Assembly: GCA_904420145.1 (NCBI GenBank)
Contig: CAJFUI010000076.1
Location: 1-34,623, forward strand
From: an uncultured Oscillospiraceae bacterium
GTDB taxonomy: Bacteria; Bacillota; Clostridia; Oscillospirales; Oscillospiraceae
DNA length: 34,623 bases
Direction: 5' to 3'
Part shown: positions 7,671-15,639 of the stretch, piece by piece
How the letters are laid out: every line of letters begins with the position of its first letter
Numbering within the stretch: position 1 is the first letter of the stretch
Notes under the pieces: model-generated
Database searches by the model: none
What the model was told of the DNA's origin: nothing
What the model saw: only the letters and a program-made list of their open reading frames with translations
Made by a program: the position numbers and the translations under genes

Positions 7671-8936
7671 ATGGAAGTGCTGTTGTGTTTGTCGATCTCT
7701 CTGATTGGCGGACTTTTGATGTCCCGGGTGGCGAAGAAGCTGAACCTCCCCGCTGTCACCGCCTATCTGATCACCGGACTGCTCCTCGGCCCCTTCTGCG
7801 TGGGGGCGCTGGGCATATCCGGTCTGGGCTTTATCAGCCTGGACGCGGTGGCGGATTTAGACGTCATCTCCAATGTAGCCCTGGGCTTTATCGCCTTCAC
7901 CATCGGCAACGAGTTCCGTCTGACTCAGCTGCGCCAGATGGGCCGCCAAGCTATTGTGGTGGGGATCTTTCAAGCGCTGATTACCACTGTTGTGGTGGAT
8001 ATTGCCCTTGTGGCTCTCCATTTCCTCAAGCCTGAGGTGATCTCCCTCTCCTCCGCCATCACCCTCGGCGCCGTGGCCGCTGCCACCGCTCCCGCCGCTA
8101 CGCTGATGGTGGTGCGCCAGTACAAGGCGGACGGCCCCATGACCCGGCTGCTGCTGCTGGTGGTGGCTATTGACGACGCGGTGGGGCTGATGGTATTCTC
8201 CGCCTCCTTCGGCGTAGCCCTCGCCTTAGAGAGCGGCTCGGTCAATATTGTCACCGTGGTGGTGGAGCCCATCGTGGAGATTGTGCTCTCCCTTGGCCTT
8301 GGTGCCGCGGCGGGTCTTGTGCTCTACTGGGTGGAGCGCTTCTTCCACTCCCGCAGCAAGCGGCTGTCCATCTCCATCGGCTTTGTGCTGCTGACGGTGG
8401 GCCTGTCCATGGTGGAGTTTGACGTGGCCGGTATCCACTGCGGCTTCTCGCTGCTGCTGGTGTGCATGATGACCGGCACGCTGTTCTGCAATATCTGCGA
8501 TTTCTCCGAGGAGCTCATGGGCCGGGTGGACAGCTGGACCGCGCCGCTGTTCGTGCTGTTCTTCGTCCTCTCCGGGGCGGGGCTGGACCTGACAGTCCTC
8601 AGCAGTGCGGCGGTGCTGCTGGTGGGCGGCGTATATATCGTGTTCCGCTCTCTCGGCAAGTATGTGGGCGCCTACAGTAGCTGCGCCATGACCGGCTGCG
8701 ACGAGAAGATCACCAAGCACCTGGGCATCACCCTGCTGCCCCAGGCGGGGGTGGCCCTGGGCATGGCGCTGACCGCCCAGGCCCTCAGCGACGGCGCTGT
8801 GGTGCGCAACGTGATTTTGCTCTCGGTGCTGGTCTACGAGCTCATTGGACCGACCCTGACTAAGATCTCCCTCCAAGCGGCGGGGGAGATCAATCCCGCG
8901 GGACGGACCTCCGCCCGGCAGAAGAACGCCTCGTAA
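7671..8936 (+). CDS. CPA2-family cation/proton antiporter, membrane domain only
   Basis: A 421-aa integral membrane protein with about 11-12 hydrophobic segments, of the Na+/H+ exchanger-like (KefB/GerN) group. Family marks include the N-terminal LNLPAVTAYLITGLLLGP and the acidic pair D168-D169 in VVAIDDAVGLMVFS, the likely ion-binding site in the core helices. There is no C-terminal TrkA-N/RCK domain, so any gating is not by a built-in nucleotide sensor. The ATG at 7671 is chosen because GAGGGAG lies upstream and the first hydrophobic helix begins at once. The gene is monocistronic. The ion (Na+ or K+) is not decided by sequence. Confidence 0.85.
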   Translation: MEVLLCLSISLIGGLLMSRVAKKLNLPAVTAYLITGLLLGPFCVGALGISGLGFISLDAVADLDVISNVALGFIAFTIGNEFRLTQLRQMGRQAIVVGIFQALITTVVVDIALVALHFLKPEVISLSSAITLGAVAAATAPAATLMVVRQYKADGPMTRLLLLVVAIDDAVGLMVFSASFGVALALESGSVNIVTVVVEPIVEIVLSLGLGAAAGLVLYWVERFFHSRSKRLSISIGFVLLTVGLSMVEFDVAGIHCGFSLLLVCMMTGTLFCNICDFSEELMGRVDSWTAPLFVLFFVLSGAGLDLTVLSSAAVLLVGGVYIVFRSLGKYVGAYSSCAMTGCDEKITKHLGITLLPQAGVALGMALTAQALSDGAVVRNVILLSVLVYELIGPTLTKISLQAAGEINPAGRTSARQKNAS

Positions 8937-8967
8937 GCGCACCTTTCTCCAGTTCCAACAAAACAGC

Positions 8968-9001
8968 AACACCACCGGCCCAGCCGGTGGTGTTCCTTTA
9001 T
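8968..9001 (+). terminator. Intrinsic terminator of the antiporter gene
   Basis: A 12-bp perfect stem (8968-8979 with 8983-8994) has a 3-nt loop and is followed by CCTTTAT. Confidence 0.7.
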
Positions 9002-9009
9002 AGAAAGGA

Positions 9010-9044
9010 GGGGCCCGGCGGAGAGAAAATCTCCGCCGGGCCCC
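9010..9044 (-). terminator. GC-rich hairpin, likely terminator of the XRE-SdpI gene
   Basis: Fifteen perfect GC-rich base pairs (9010-9024 with 9030-9044) enclose a GAAAA loop. On the minus strand the stem is followed by CTCCTTTCTATA, a weak T-rich tail. The 130 bp between it and the XRE gene hold nothing I recognise. Confidence 0.5.
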
Positions 9045-9173
9045 TTGTATCGCTCTGTCTCAGAATCTCTCTCCATCTGCCGCCTCTGGTGATCCGGGCA
9101 CTGCGGAAGTATCTGCGCTCTGCCGAGGTGCGCCAGGAGAAGTCCTCCGTCAAGCGCCCCCTCGGGGAGACTA

Positions 9174-10052
9174 TCAAGCCCCTCTTAATTTCTTCTTGTA
9201 AAACACATAAGAAATCACACCCGGAATGCCAATCCACGCTGCCATCGCGCAAAAAGTAACTGCTTCAAAGTTGGAAATTGTTAAGCTGCAAGCGATATAG
9301 AGCAATGCAATGGGAAGTGCAGTATATCCTAAAATCCTATGCGCCACATCCCATGTCTCCTCATCCTGTACGGTCCACGGCAGCCGCAGCCCGGTGTGCT
9401 TGCTGTACGGTAGTTTCGGGGACACAATCCCAGAAAAGACTATCACACAGAACACCAATGCCATATCAAGCATTTTCTCACCATTCTCCGAAAATGCGAT
9501 AACATCAAAGGCAGACAAGAGAACAAAGGCAATCCCCACGATGAAAACGACAATATTAAAAATGGTCGTGACACGCAGAACTCCTATTTTCAAATCATCA
9601 GTCGTTATGCTTGTCAATAAGGCTAAATTGCGGTACAAAACCATCAATGCCGCAGCCATGCAAACCCCTACTATCGCGATGGAGACGATTTCATTCTTGA
9701 TAATCATAGCAGTTAGCATAGCCGCCATCGAGAAGGAAAGTATCAAGCCTCTTTTTTTATTTGCCTGTTGGAGCAGCTTTTCGCGCTGATTTTTCTTGGC
9801 CAGCTGCTCATTCAGGTTTTCCAATTCCTCGGATAACTCCTTGGTTGATTTACCTTCCGCCTCCATCCCCAAAAGTTGGCTGACGGACACCCCAAGGACC
9901 TCTGCCATGCGGATGAGCGCTTCTGCATCTGGAACCGATAAACCATTTTCCCATTTGGAAACCGTCTGCCGGACGACATTTAGCTTTACTGCCAATTCCT
10001 CTTGGCTCATTCCCTTGGCCTTGCGGAAATGCTTGATAGTTTCATTGATCAT
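9174..10052 (-). CDS. XRE-family regulator fused to an SdpI-like membrane domain
   Basis: A 292-aa protein. Residues about 1-60 are a Cro/CI-type helix-turn-helix (MSQEELAVKLNVVRQTVSKWENG), followed by a charged linker (about 70-110) and six or so hydrophobic segments. The C-terminal region has SPKLPYSKHTGLRLPWT plus a D/E-x-W-x3-H pattern typical of SdpI, the immunity/signal protein for a killing factor in Bacillus. It is probably a membrane-tethered transcription factor. AAGGAG precedes the ATG at 10052. Sampled lines of this gene are about 35-45% GC against 60-70% in its neighbours, which suggests recent transfer. No partner toxin gene is adjacent. Confidence 0.82.
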   Translation of the reverse strand: MINETIKHFRKAKGMSQEELAVKLNVVRQTVSKWENGLSVPDAEALIRMAEVLGVSVSQLLGMEAEGKSTKELSEELENLNEQLAKKNQREKLLQQANKKRGLILSFSMAAMLTAMIIKNEIVSIAIVGVCMAAALMVLYRNLALLTSITTDDLKIGVLRVTTIFNIVVFIVGIAFVLLSAFDVIAFSENGEKMLDMALVFCVIVFSGIVSPKLPYSKHTGLRLPWTVQDEETWDVAHRILGYTALPIALLYIACSLTISNFEAVTFCAMAAWIGIPGVISYVFYKKKLRGA

Positions 10053-10088
10053 TGTTGCGCTCCTTTCTGCTGCGGTAAATGCACCGCC

Positions 10089-10117
10089 ATTATACAGGCA
10101 GGCTTCTTCTGATACAA
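10089..10117 (-). promoter_or_regulatory. Promoter of the XRE-SdpI gene
   Basis: On the minus strand TTGTAT (10117-10112), 17 nt, TATAAT (10094-10089), about 37 bp before the start codon. Confidence 0.7.
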
Positions 10118-10201
10118 GCAACGAAAATTAACACAGCCCTCAAATAGGCTGAAAACACCGGAAGGGTCAAATAATAGCGCTGGAAGGGCGCGAGCGCCCC
10201 C

Positions 10202-10230
10202 TTGCTTTTTTCTCCCGTCTCTGCTATGAT
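10202..10230 (+). promoter_or_regulatory. Promoter of the queT-like gene
   Basis: TTGCTT (10202-10207), 17 nt, TATGAT (10225-10230). It predicts a start near 10237, exactly at the 5' arm of the leader hairpin. Confidence 0.7.
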
Positions 10231-10235
10231 ACCCT

Positions 10236-10300
10236 GCGGTGAGTTCGGAACCATCCTCACCGAACCGCTTTGCAAGCGGGGAAAAAACAAAACTAAGGAG
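10236..10300 (+). promoter_or_regulatory. Structured leader of the queT-like gene, candidate preQ1-class riboswitch
   Basis: Hairpin one pairs CGGTGAG (10237-10243) with CTCACCG (10256-10262) around a 12-nt loop. Hairpin two pairs CCGCTT (10265-10270) with AAGCGG (10274-10279). An A-rich stretch then leads directly into the AAGGAG ribosome site. An alternative fold pairs GTTCGG (10243-10248) with CCGAAC (10260-10265), which excludes both hairpins. preQ1 riboswitches commonly precede queT. The layout of a 12-nt loop, second hairpin and Shine-Dalgarno at the end recalls class II or III, but I cannot match a consensus. Function is inferred. Confidence 0.4.
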
Positions 10301-10309
10301 AAATGCAAC

Positions 10310-10801
10310 ATGAAGCAAACCACCCCTGCTCGCACCCTGTGTCAGGGTGCCGTCATCGCTGCGCTGTATGTGGCGCTGACCTATGCCGCCTCCCTCTTAG
10401 GGCTGTCCTCCGGCGTGATCCAGCTCCGGCTCAGCGAGGCGCTGTGTATTCTGCCGCTGTTTCTGCCTGCCGCCGTGCCGGGGCTCTTCGTGGGCTGTCT
10501 GCTGGCCAATTTGCTCACCGGCTGCGTGGCGCTGGACATCGTCTGCGGCTCTATGGCCACTCTGATCGGCGCTGTGGGCACCTATGCCCTCCGCCGCCAC
10601 TACCTGCCCTCCCTGCTGCCCCCCATCCTGGCTAACACCCTCATCGTGCCCTGGGTGCTGCGCTTTGGCTACGGCGCTCCCGACGCCATCTGGTACATGA
10701 TGCTCACTGTGGGCACGGGAGAGGTTCTCTCCGTGGGGGTGCTGGGTACCCTGCTTTATTTGGCCCTCCGGCGCAGCGCCGTCCACCGGCTGGCCCAGTG
10801 A
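10310..10801 (+). CDS. queT: QueT-family transporter (ECF S component for a queuosine precursor)
   Basis: A 163-aa, strongly hydrophobic protein with about five to six membrane segments. LRLSEALCILPLF near the N-terminus and the ANLLTGCVALDIVCGSMATLIGA block are characteristic of the QueT group. Members are substrate-binding S components that work with a shared ECF energizing module to import a queuosine precursor for tRNA modification. The ATG at 10310 is about 10 nt after AAGGAG; the upstream in-frame start at 10202 lies in the promoter and is rejected. No ECF ATPase is adjacent, so the protein would rely on a module encoded elsewhere. The ECF genes at 19.4-22.0 kb are a possible but unproven partner. 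Confidence 0.85.
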   Translation: MKQTTPARTLCQGAVIAALYVALTYAASLLGLSSGVIQLRLSEALCILPLFLPAAVPGLFVGCLLANLLTGCVALDIVCGSMATLIGAVGTYALRRHYLPSLLPPILANTLIVPWVLRFGYGAPDAIWYMMLTVGTGEVLSVGVLGTLLYLALRRSAVHRLAQ

Positions 10802-10920
10802 CCGCTTTCAGCGGCACGGCCATGAGAGTAAAGCGCGTGGGCCATGACGGCCCCCATGCGCGAAACTTCACGCGCCGCGTTCTTTTGCCTGTTATCGCGG
10901 CGCGCCCGTTCCATGTACAA

Positions 10921-10961
10921 AAAGCCTCTGCCTATCAAAAGATAGGCAGAGGCTTTCGTTT
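10921..10961. terminator. Strong bidirectional terminator after queT
   Basis: A 16-bp perfect stem (10921-10936 with 10941-10956) has an AAAA loop and then CGTTTTT. On the other strand the stem is flanked by TTTTTG, so it also serves the convergent radical SAM operon. The 120 bp between the queT stop and this stem show nothing else. Confidence 0.9.
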
Positions 10962-10985
10962 TTCCAGCGAAAACATCTGAGGAGA

Positions 10986-11858
10986 CTACACACCCCGAAG
11001 ATCAAAGATGGGGGTATAGGAGGACTGGGCGGCGTCCAGCTCCTGGGTGTAGCCGTGGGTGATGCCCACATTCTCCATATAGGCCTTGGCCGCCCGGAGC
11101 TCCGCGCCGGTGATCCGCCGGGCCAGCAGCCCCTCCGCCCCAGCCTGCGGGGTGTACTGGGCCATCAGGGAGAAGAGGACCTCCCCAGGGGCAAAGGTAC
11201 GGGCGACATAGTCCATGACGGCCCTGGTGTTCTCGATCGCGCCGGGCAGCAGCAGATGGCGGATGACCACGCCCCGCCGGAGGAGCCCATGGTCATCAAA
11301 CACGCAGGGGCCCACCTGGCGCACCATCTCCCGGATGGCGGCCGCGGCCACAGGGAAGTAGTCCGCCGCGCCGCTGCAGCGCTGGGCCAGGGCGCTGTCG
11401 GCATACTTCAGATCGGGCAGGTAGATCTGGACCCGGCCCTCCAGCAGCCGCAGAGTCTCCACGCGCTCATAGCCGCCGGTGTTCCACACCACCGGCACCT
11501 GCGGCGGTTCCTCCAGCGCCTCCCGGATGGGCAGGGTGAATTGGGTGGGGCTGACCAAGTTGATGTTGTGGGCCCCTTGGGCGATGAGCTCCTGAAAGAT
11601 CTCCCGCAGCCGCTCCACAGAAATGGTTCGCCCAAATCCGCCGTGGCTGATGCTTCCGTTTTGGCAGAAGACGCAGCCTAAGGGGCAGCCGGAGAAGAAC
11701 ACCGCGCCGCTGCCCCGGCTGCCGCTGATGCAGGGTTCCTCCCAGTGGTGGAGGGCCGCTAAGGCCACTACCGGTTCTGAGGGCGCGCCGCAGCGCCCCT
11801 CCCCCCGCTCCTTTGTCCGCACCGCGCCGCACATGCGGGGACAGAGATTGCAGATCAT
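10986..11858 (-). CDS. Radical SAM protein, PflA-like (COG1313 type)
   Basis: A 290-aa radical SAM enzyme. The [4Fe-4S]-SAM motif is CPLGCVFC with C58, C62 and C65. An extra N-terminal cysteine set (C3, C6, C10, C23) could bind a second metal site. VVWNTGGYE and YLPDLKYAD are typical of the group annotated as pyruvate formate-lyase activating enzyme-like. No glycyl radical enzyme gene is near, so an activase role is not supported by context. It is the last gene of the operon; its ATG overlaps the stop of the thymidine kinase gene by 4 nt (translational coupling). The substrate is unknown. Confidence 0.85.
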   Translation of the reverse strand: MICNLCPRMCGAVRTKERGEGRCGAPSEPVVALAALHHWEEPCISGSRGSGAVFFSGCPLGCVFCQNGSISHGGFGRTISVERLREIFQELIAQGAHNINLVSPTQFTLPIREALEEPPQVPVVWNTGGYERVETLRLLEGRVQIYLPDLKYADSALAQRCSGAADYFPVAAAAIREMVRQVGPCVFDDHGLLRRGVVIRHLLLPGAIENTRAVMDYVARTFAPGEVLFSLMAQYTPQAGAEGLLARRITGAELRAAKAYMENVGITHGYTQELDAAQSSYTPIFDLRGV

Positions 11859-12445
11859 CGCTCACCCCGCTTTTTGAAGTCCGGCCCCAAGTCCCCCGCC
11901 ATCCAGTGGCGGCGGCAGAGACTGACATACCGCTCGTTGGCCCCAAGGAGCACCTGCTCCCCCTCCCGGAGGACCCGCCCCTCCCCGTCAAAGCGGGCGT
12001 TGAAGGTGGCCTTTCTGCCGCACCAGCAGATGGTCTTTACCTCCTCGATCTTGTCCGCCATCACCAGCAGCTCATAGCTGCCGGGGAAGAGCTCCCCCCG
12101 GAAGTCCGAGCGCAGCCCATAGCAGATTACCGGGATGTCCCAGTCGTCCACCATATGGACCAGATAGCGGACCTCCTCCCGGGTGAGAAACTGGGCCTCG
12201 TCCACGATGACGCAGTCATAGGCCCGCAGGTCCGCCTCCTCCATGGCGCGCATCTCATCGAAGTACACGCAGGGACAGGACAGTCCGATGCGGGAGCAGA
12301 TGACATGCTCCCCGTCCCTATTGTCCATGCGGGGCTTGACCATCAGGGCCCGCTGGCCCCGCTCCTCGTAGTTGAAGCGGGCCATCAGGGCGTTGGCCGT
12401 CTTGCTGGAGCCCATGGCCCCGTATTTGAAATACAGCTGTGCCAT
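11855..12445 (-). CDS. tdk: Thymidine kinase
   Basis: A 196-aa cytosolic enzyme phosphorylating thymidine with ATP for dTMP salvage. The P-loop GAMGSSKT is at residues 9-16. VDEAQFL carries the Walker B and catalytic acid region, and CWCGRKA plus a C-terminal CRRH supply the structural zinc ligands of the TK1-like family. The length is normal. The start at 12445 follows GGGAGG, which sits inside the last codons of mutY. A longer upstream frame would overlap mutY and is rejected. Confidence 0.95.
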   Translation of the reverse strand: MAQLYFKYGAMGSSKTANALMARFNYEERGQRALMVKPRMDNRDGEHVICSRIGLSCPCVYFDEMRAMEEADLRAYDCVIVDEAQFLTREEVRYLVHMVDDWDIPVICYGLRSDFRGELFPGSYELLVMADKIEEVKTICWCGRKATFNARFDGEGRVLREGEQVLLGANERYVSLCRRHWMAGDLGPDFKKRGER

Positions 12446-12449
12446 CTTC

Positions 12450-13535
12450 TTATCCTCCCTGCTCCGCCATGGGTCCGCCGTCAAGGCAGCGGCGGACCTC
12501 GGAGAGAAATTTTCCAAAGGCGGAGGGCACCGCCAGCTGCTCAAGGGCCTCGGCGTCCGCCCAGAAAAAGTCCGGCGCCTCCCCCCGCACGTCGAGGAGA
12601 TAGCCGGTCATGTGCCACTCCACATGGGTAAAAATGTGCTTTGCCTGCAGCTTCTGCCGCCAGTCCACGGTTTTCAGCCCCCAGGCCTCCACCGGCCAGC
12701 CCGCCTCCGCATCCTCTAAAGCGCCGGACACATGGGGAAACTCCCACAGTCCCGCCAGCAGTCCCTCCTCCGGCCGCTTGCGCAGGGCGACCTTCCCCTC
12801 CCGCAGCATCAGATAGACTGTCATCGATTCAATGCGGCGCTTAGCCTTTTTCCGGCGGAGGGGCAGCAGCTCCTCCACGCCGCCGGCGTGGGCGGCACAG
12901 AGATGGCTGACGGGACAGCGGGCGCAGTCGGGCTCGCCGTTTGGCAGGCACACCGTAGCCCCCAGGTCCATCAGCGCCTGATTGTAGGCACCGGGCCGCT
13001 CCTTAGGCATGGCCTCCGCCACCATGGTGCGAAAGGTCCTGCGGACCTTGGGGTCCATAATGTCCTCCCGGATATCCGCTACACGGGCCACGATGCGCAG
13101 CGCGTTGCCGTCCACGGCGGGAACACACTGGTCAAAGGCGATGGAGGCGATGGCCCCGGCGGTGTAGTCCCCCACGCCGCTGAGGCGGATCAGCTCCTCA
13201 TAGGTGCGGGGAAAGACACCGCCGTAGTCGGAGAGGATGGTGCGGGCAGCCCTCTGGAGATTTCGGGCCCGGCTGTAGTAGCCAAGGCCCTGCCACAGCT
13301 TCATCAGCCGCTCCTCCTCCGCGTAGGCCAGAGCCGCCACGTCGGGCAGCTCCACCATCCACCGCTCATAGTAGGGGATCACTGCCGCCACCCGGGTCTG
13401 CTGGAGCATGATCTCCGACACCCACACCCGGTAGGGATCCCTGGTCCCCCGCCATGGCAGCGTCCGCTTGTGGACGTCGTACCATGCCAAAAGGGGGGCG
13501 GCTATGGCGTTCAGCCGCTGTTGTTTCTCGTCCAT
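12450..13535 (-). CDS. mutY: A/G-specific adenine DNA glycosylase
   Basis: A 361-aa base-excision repair enzyme that removes adenine mispaired with 8-oxoguanine. E41 in SEIMLQQT is the catalytic acid, and the HhH-GPD motif ends with D142 in AVDGNALRIVAR. A [4Fe-4S] cluster is bound by C196, C204, C207 and C213 (spacing C-x7-C-x2-C-x5-C, one residue longer than E. coli in the first interval). The C-terminal third (about 230-350) is the NUDIX-like 8-oxoG recognition domain. AGGAGG precedes the ATG at 13535; upstream open frame belongs to the neighbouring gene in another frame. It is the third gene of a five-gene operon. Confidence 0.95.
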   Translation of the reverse strand: MDEKQQRLNAIAAPLLAWYDVHKRTLPWRGTRDPYRVWVSEIMLQQTRVAAVIPYYERWMVELPDVAALAYAEEERLMKLWQGLGYYSRARNLQRAARTILSDYGGVFPRTYEELIRLSGVGDYTAGAIASIAFDQCVPAVDGNALRIVARVADIREDIMDPKVRRTFRTMVAEAMPKERPGAYNQALMDLGATVCLPNGEPDCARCPVSHLCAAHAGGVEELLPLRRKKAKRRIESMTVYLMLREGKVALRKRPEEGLLAGLWEFPHVSGALEDAEAGWPVEAWGLKTVDWRQKLQAKHIFTHVEWHMTGYLLDVRGEAPDFFWADAEALEQLAVPSAFGKFLSEVRRCLDGGPMAEQGG

Positions 13536-13549
13536 GATTTCCTCCTGCT

Positions 13550-14392
13550 CTATCCAAACCGCTTGGCATAGCCGCACCGGCGGCACAGGGCCTCCGAGGG
13601 CTGCCGGCGGGAAAAGCCGTCGTAGAGGGCCTTGGCCCGCGGGCTCTGCAGAATGGCCGGCAGCTCCTCCAAAAAGATATTTCCAAGGGGGATGTCCCCC
13701 TCGTGGTCCAGGCAGCAGGGCACCACCGTGCCGTCCACAAGCACCGCCACCTGGGAGCGCAGAGCCTGGCAGAAGGCGGCGCCGGTCTCCTGGGCGGCAA
13801 GATCCGGCCAGTCGAAGCGCTCCGCCAGCTCCAGATACAGCCTCTCCCCCAGCCGCCAGCTTCCCCGCCTGGGCTGAGGACAGCAGAGCGGCGGCTGGCC
13901 GATCCGCTCCTCCAAAAAGGAGAGGATTTCCCCGTTGCGTGACTCGGCGCCGCCGAGGTTCCACAGCCGCAGGGCGCAGATGATCCCCCGCTCTGCCGCG
14001 GCGCAGGCAAAGGACCATGCCTCGCCAAGATAGTCCGTCAGCGCCATGGCACCGTTGCCCTCCATGCTGTGGAGGGAGACACTCACCTTGTGGAGGGCCG
14101 CCGGGGCGGCAAGGAGCGTCTCCCGCCGCGCCGGCAGGAGGGTACCGTTGGTGGTGAGGCAGACCTTGGCGTCCAGCTCACTGCAGATGGCTAAAATTTC
14201 TCGCAGCTCCGGGTGGAGCAGGGGCTCCCCCATCACGTGGAGATAGAAGTAGCCCACATAGGGCCGCAGCCGCTCCCCGGCGGTGCGAAAGTCCGCCGCC
14301 GTCATCTCCCCCAGAGTCCGCCGGGTACCCGGACAGAAGTCGCAGCGGAGGTTGCAGCGGTTGGTAATCTCGATGTAGGCTTTTTTCAGCAT
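13550..14392 (-). CDS. Radical SAM protein with SPASM-like C-terminus
   Basis: A 280-aa protein. CNLRCDFC (C13, C17, C20) is the [4Fe-4S]-SAM motif; HVMGEPLLHPEL and CLTTNGTLL are the usual following strands. The C-terminus carries VPCCLDHEGDIPLGNIF and CRRCGYAKRFG, the SPASM-type auxiliary cluster cysteines, also found in peptide-modifying enzymes. No precursor peptide gene is seen next to it, so a RiPP role has no local support. GGGAG precedes the ATG. It sits 14 bp upstream of mutY and 33 bp downstream of the unknown 366-aa gene. The substrate is unknown. Confidence 0.85.
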   Translation of the reverse strand: MLKKAYIEITNRCNLRCDFCPGTRRTLGEMTAADFRTAGERLRPYVGYFYLHVMGEPLLHPELREILAICSELDAKVCLTTNGTLLPARRETLLAAPAALHKVSVSLHSMEGNGAMALTDYLGEAWSFACAAAERGIICALRLWNLGGAESRNGEILSFLEERIGQPPLCCPQPRRGSWRLGERLYLELAERFDWPDLAAQETGAAFCQALRSQVAVLVDGTVVPCCLDHEGDIPLGNIFLEELPAILQSPRAKALYDGFSRRQPSEALCRRCGYAKRFG

Positions 14393-14425
14393 AGTGTACT
14401 CCCGGTGGTTATAGAGGTGATATGG

Positions 14426-15526
14426 CTACAGCACAAGGGGCTCCGGCGTCACGCTCCGGTGCCAGCGAAAGAGCTCCGCGTCGATCTCCTCTGTCCCCGG
14501 CGGCACCGGCACCTCCACCACCGCCGCCCGCAGGGGCAGGCCGTGGCGGCCGGCCTCCTGGTCGGCCTTGGCCAGGAAAAGCATGCTGGAGGCGGAGGAG
14601 ACCACAGGGCCGCCGCCGGACTGGCTGACCGATGGGGTGGGAGGCGGTCCATCCAGCACGGACCTCGCCCGGATGTCGAGGGACAGCCCCTCCGCCGTCT
14701 CATACTCCACCACCGGCAGCAGCATCCCCTCGGGGCAGACAGAGGGCAGCAGCTCATAGAGACTCTCCTCCGCCCGGTCCGCCGCGGTGCGCTCCTCCGC
14801 CGTCAGTCCCGGACGCGCCCGGTACTGCCGGTACATCTCCCGGTAGGCCTCATAGGGGTCGTAGAGGTACGCCCGGTGGAGATAGACCGCGTGCTCCGCT
14901 CCGTCGCCGCCGAAGGTCACAGCCTCCCCCCTGCCGTCCCCCACTTGGAGGCGCAGAGGCTTCTGGACCAGATAGCTCTCCACCCGCCGCGCCGACATCA
15001 AGACCACAGGGCCCGCCGTAGAGATGTCTCCAAGGCTGGGCAGGCTCCGGCCGATCTCCGCCTCCAGCAGGAAGCACCGCTCCAGGGGCGTCTCGGTCAA
15101 TATCCCCTCCGGCCGCCACCCGGCGCGCAGAAAGGTCTCCAAAAGCAGAATCCCCTCCCAGTCGGTCCCCTCTACCGCTCTATAGGAGGAGCCGGACACC
15201 GGATAGGCAACGCCGCCGATCTCCACAGACCGGAGGTGCTCCACCGTCAGGCGGGGCTCTGTCTGCCGCTGGCTCTGCTCCTGCTCCACCAGCTCCTCCC
15301 GGAGGGTGGCCGGCGGCTTGGGAGGATTGTCCATGGCCGAGAGCTCCGCCTCCTCCAGCCGCTCGCCGTAGGTGTCGTCATACTGGAGAAAGTAGAGCTT
15401 CGCCTGCTCCCCCTGCCGGGTCAGGCCTATCACGCAGCCGGTGCAGCTGCCCGAGGCAAAGGGGCGGCCGAGCACAAGACACTCCTCGATAGAGGGTATA
15501 CCCTCCCGCAGCTCCTGTAAATTCAT
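14426..15526 (-). CDS. Protein of unknown function (366 aa)
   Basis: I do not recognise this protein. It begins MNLQELREGIPSIEECL after GGGGGAGGA and has no signal peptide or membrane segment. An N-terminal region of about 70 residues has two cysteines close together (SGSCTGCVIGL). The middle contains many acidic and Arg-rich helices, including DPYEAYREMYRQYRARPGLT near 245. The C-terminal part after about 290 has a low-complexity Gly/Ser/Pro patch and ends in a beta-rich segment. It is the first gene of an operon with two radical SAM proteins, mutY and tdk and has its own promoter. Coding is supported by length, ribosome site, operon spacing and codon bias matching its neighbours. Confidence 0.75.
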   Translation of the reverse strand: MNLQELREGIPSIEECLVLGRPFASGSCTGCVIGLTRQGEQAKLYFLQYDDTYGERLEEAELSAMDNPPKPPATLREELVEQEQSQRQTEPRLTVEHLRSVEIGGVAYPVSGSSYRAVEGTDWEGILLLETFLRAGWRPEGILTETPLERCFLLEAEIGRSLPSLGDISTAGPVVLMSARRVESYLVQKPLRLQVGDGRGEAVTFGGDGAEHAVYLHRAYLYDPYEAYREMYRQYRARPGLTAEERTAADRAEESLYELLPSVCPEGMLLPVVEYETAEGLSLDIRARSVLDGPPPTPSVSQSGGGPVVSSASSMLFLAKADQEAGRHGLPLRAAVVEVPVPPGTEEIDAELFRWHRSVTPEPLVL

Positions 15527-15554
15527 CGTCCTCCCCCTTCCAAAGGTTTTCCCC

Positions 15555-15583
15555 ATTGTAGCACATCCCCCGTCCCGCCGCAA
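15555..15583 (-). promoter_or_regulatory. Promoter of the five-gene minus-strand operon
   Basis: On the minus strand TTGCGG (15583-15578), 17 nt, TGC-TACAAT (extended -10; hexamer 15560-15555), about 30 bp before the start of the 366-aa gene. Confidence 0.5.
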
Positions 15584-15639
15584 TCCAAAACACGCCGCCG
15601 GCGGGGTCGGCACAGGCCAAAGCTCCATACCGCAGGGCC

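Noticed and set aside
8987-9259. 90-codon plus-strand frame after the antiporter gene
   Set aside because: It crosses a strong hairpin and the 3' end of the XRE gene, with no ribosome site or recognisable domain.
10236-10300. preQ1 class I riboswitch upstream of queT
   Set aside because: The A-rich tail is suggestive, but the loop lacks the bases that pair with the tail in class I; only a generic candidate is reported.
13536-14018. Upstream in-frame extension of mutY
   Set aside because: It overlaps the radical SAM gene in another frame; MutY homology begins at the ATG at 13535 with its own AGGAGG.
10986-15526. Peptide natural product (RiPP) cluster suggested by two radical SAM proteins
   Set aside because: No small precursor gene, transporter or protease adjoins them; mutY and tdk lie between them.
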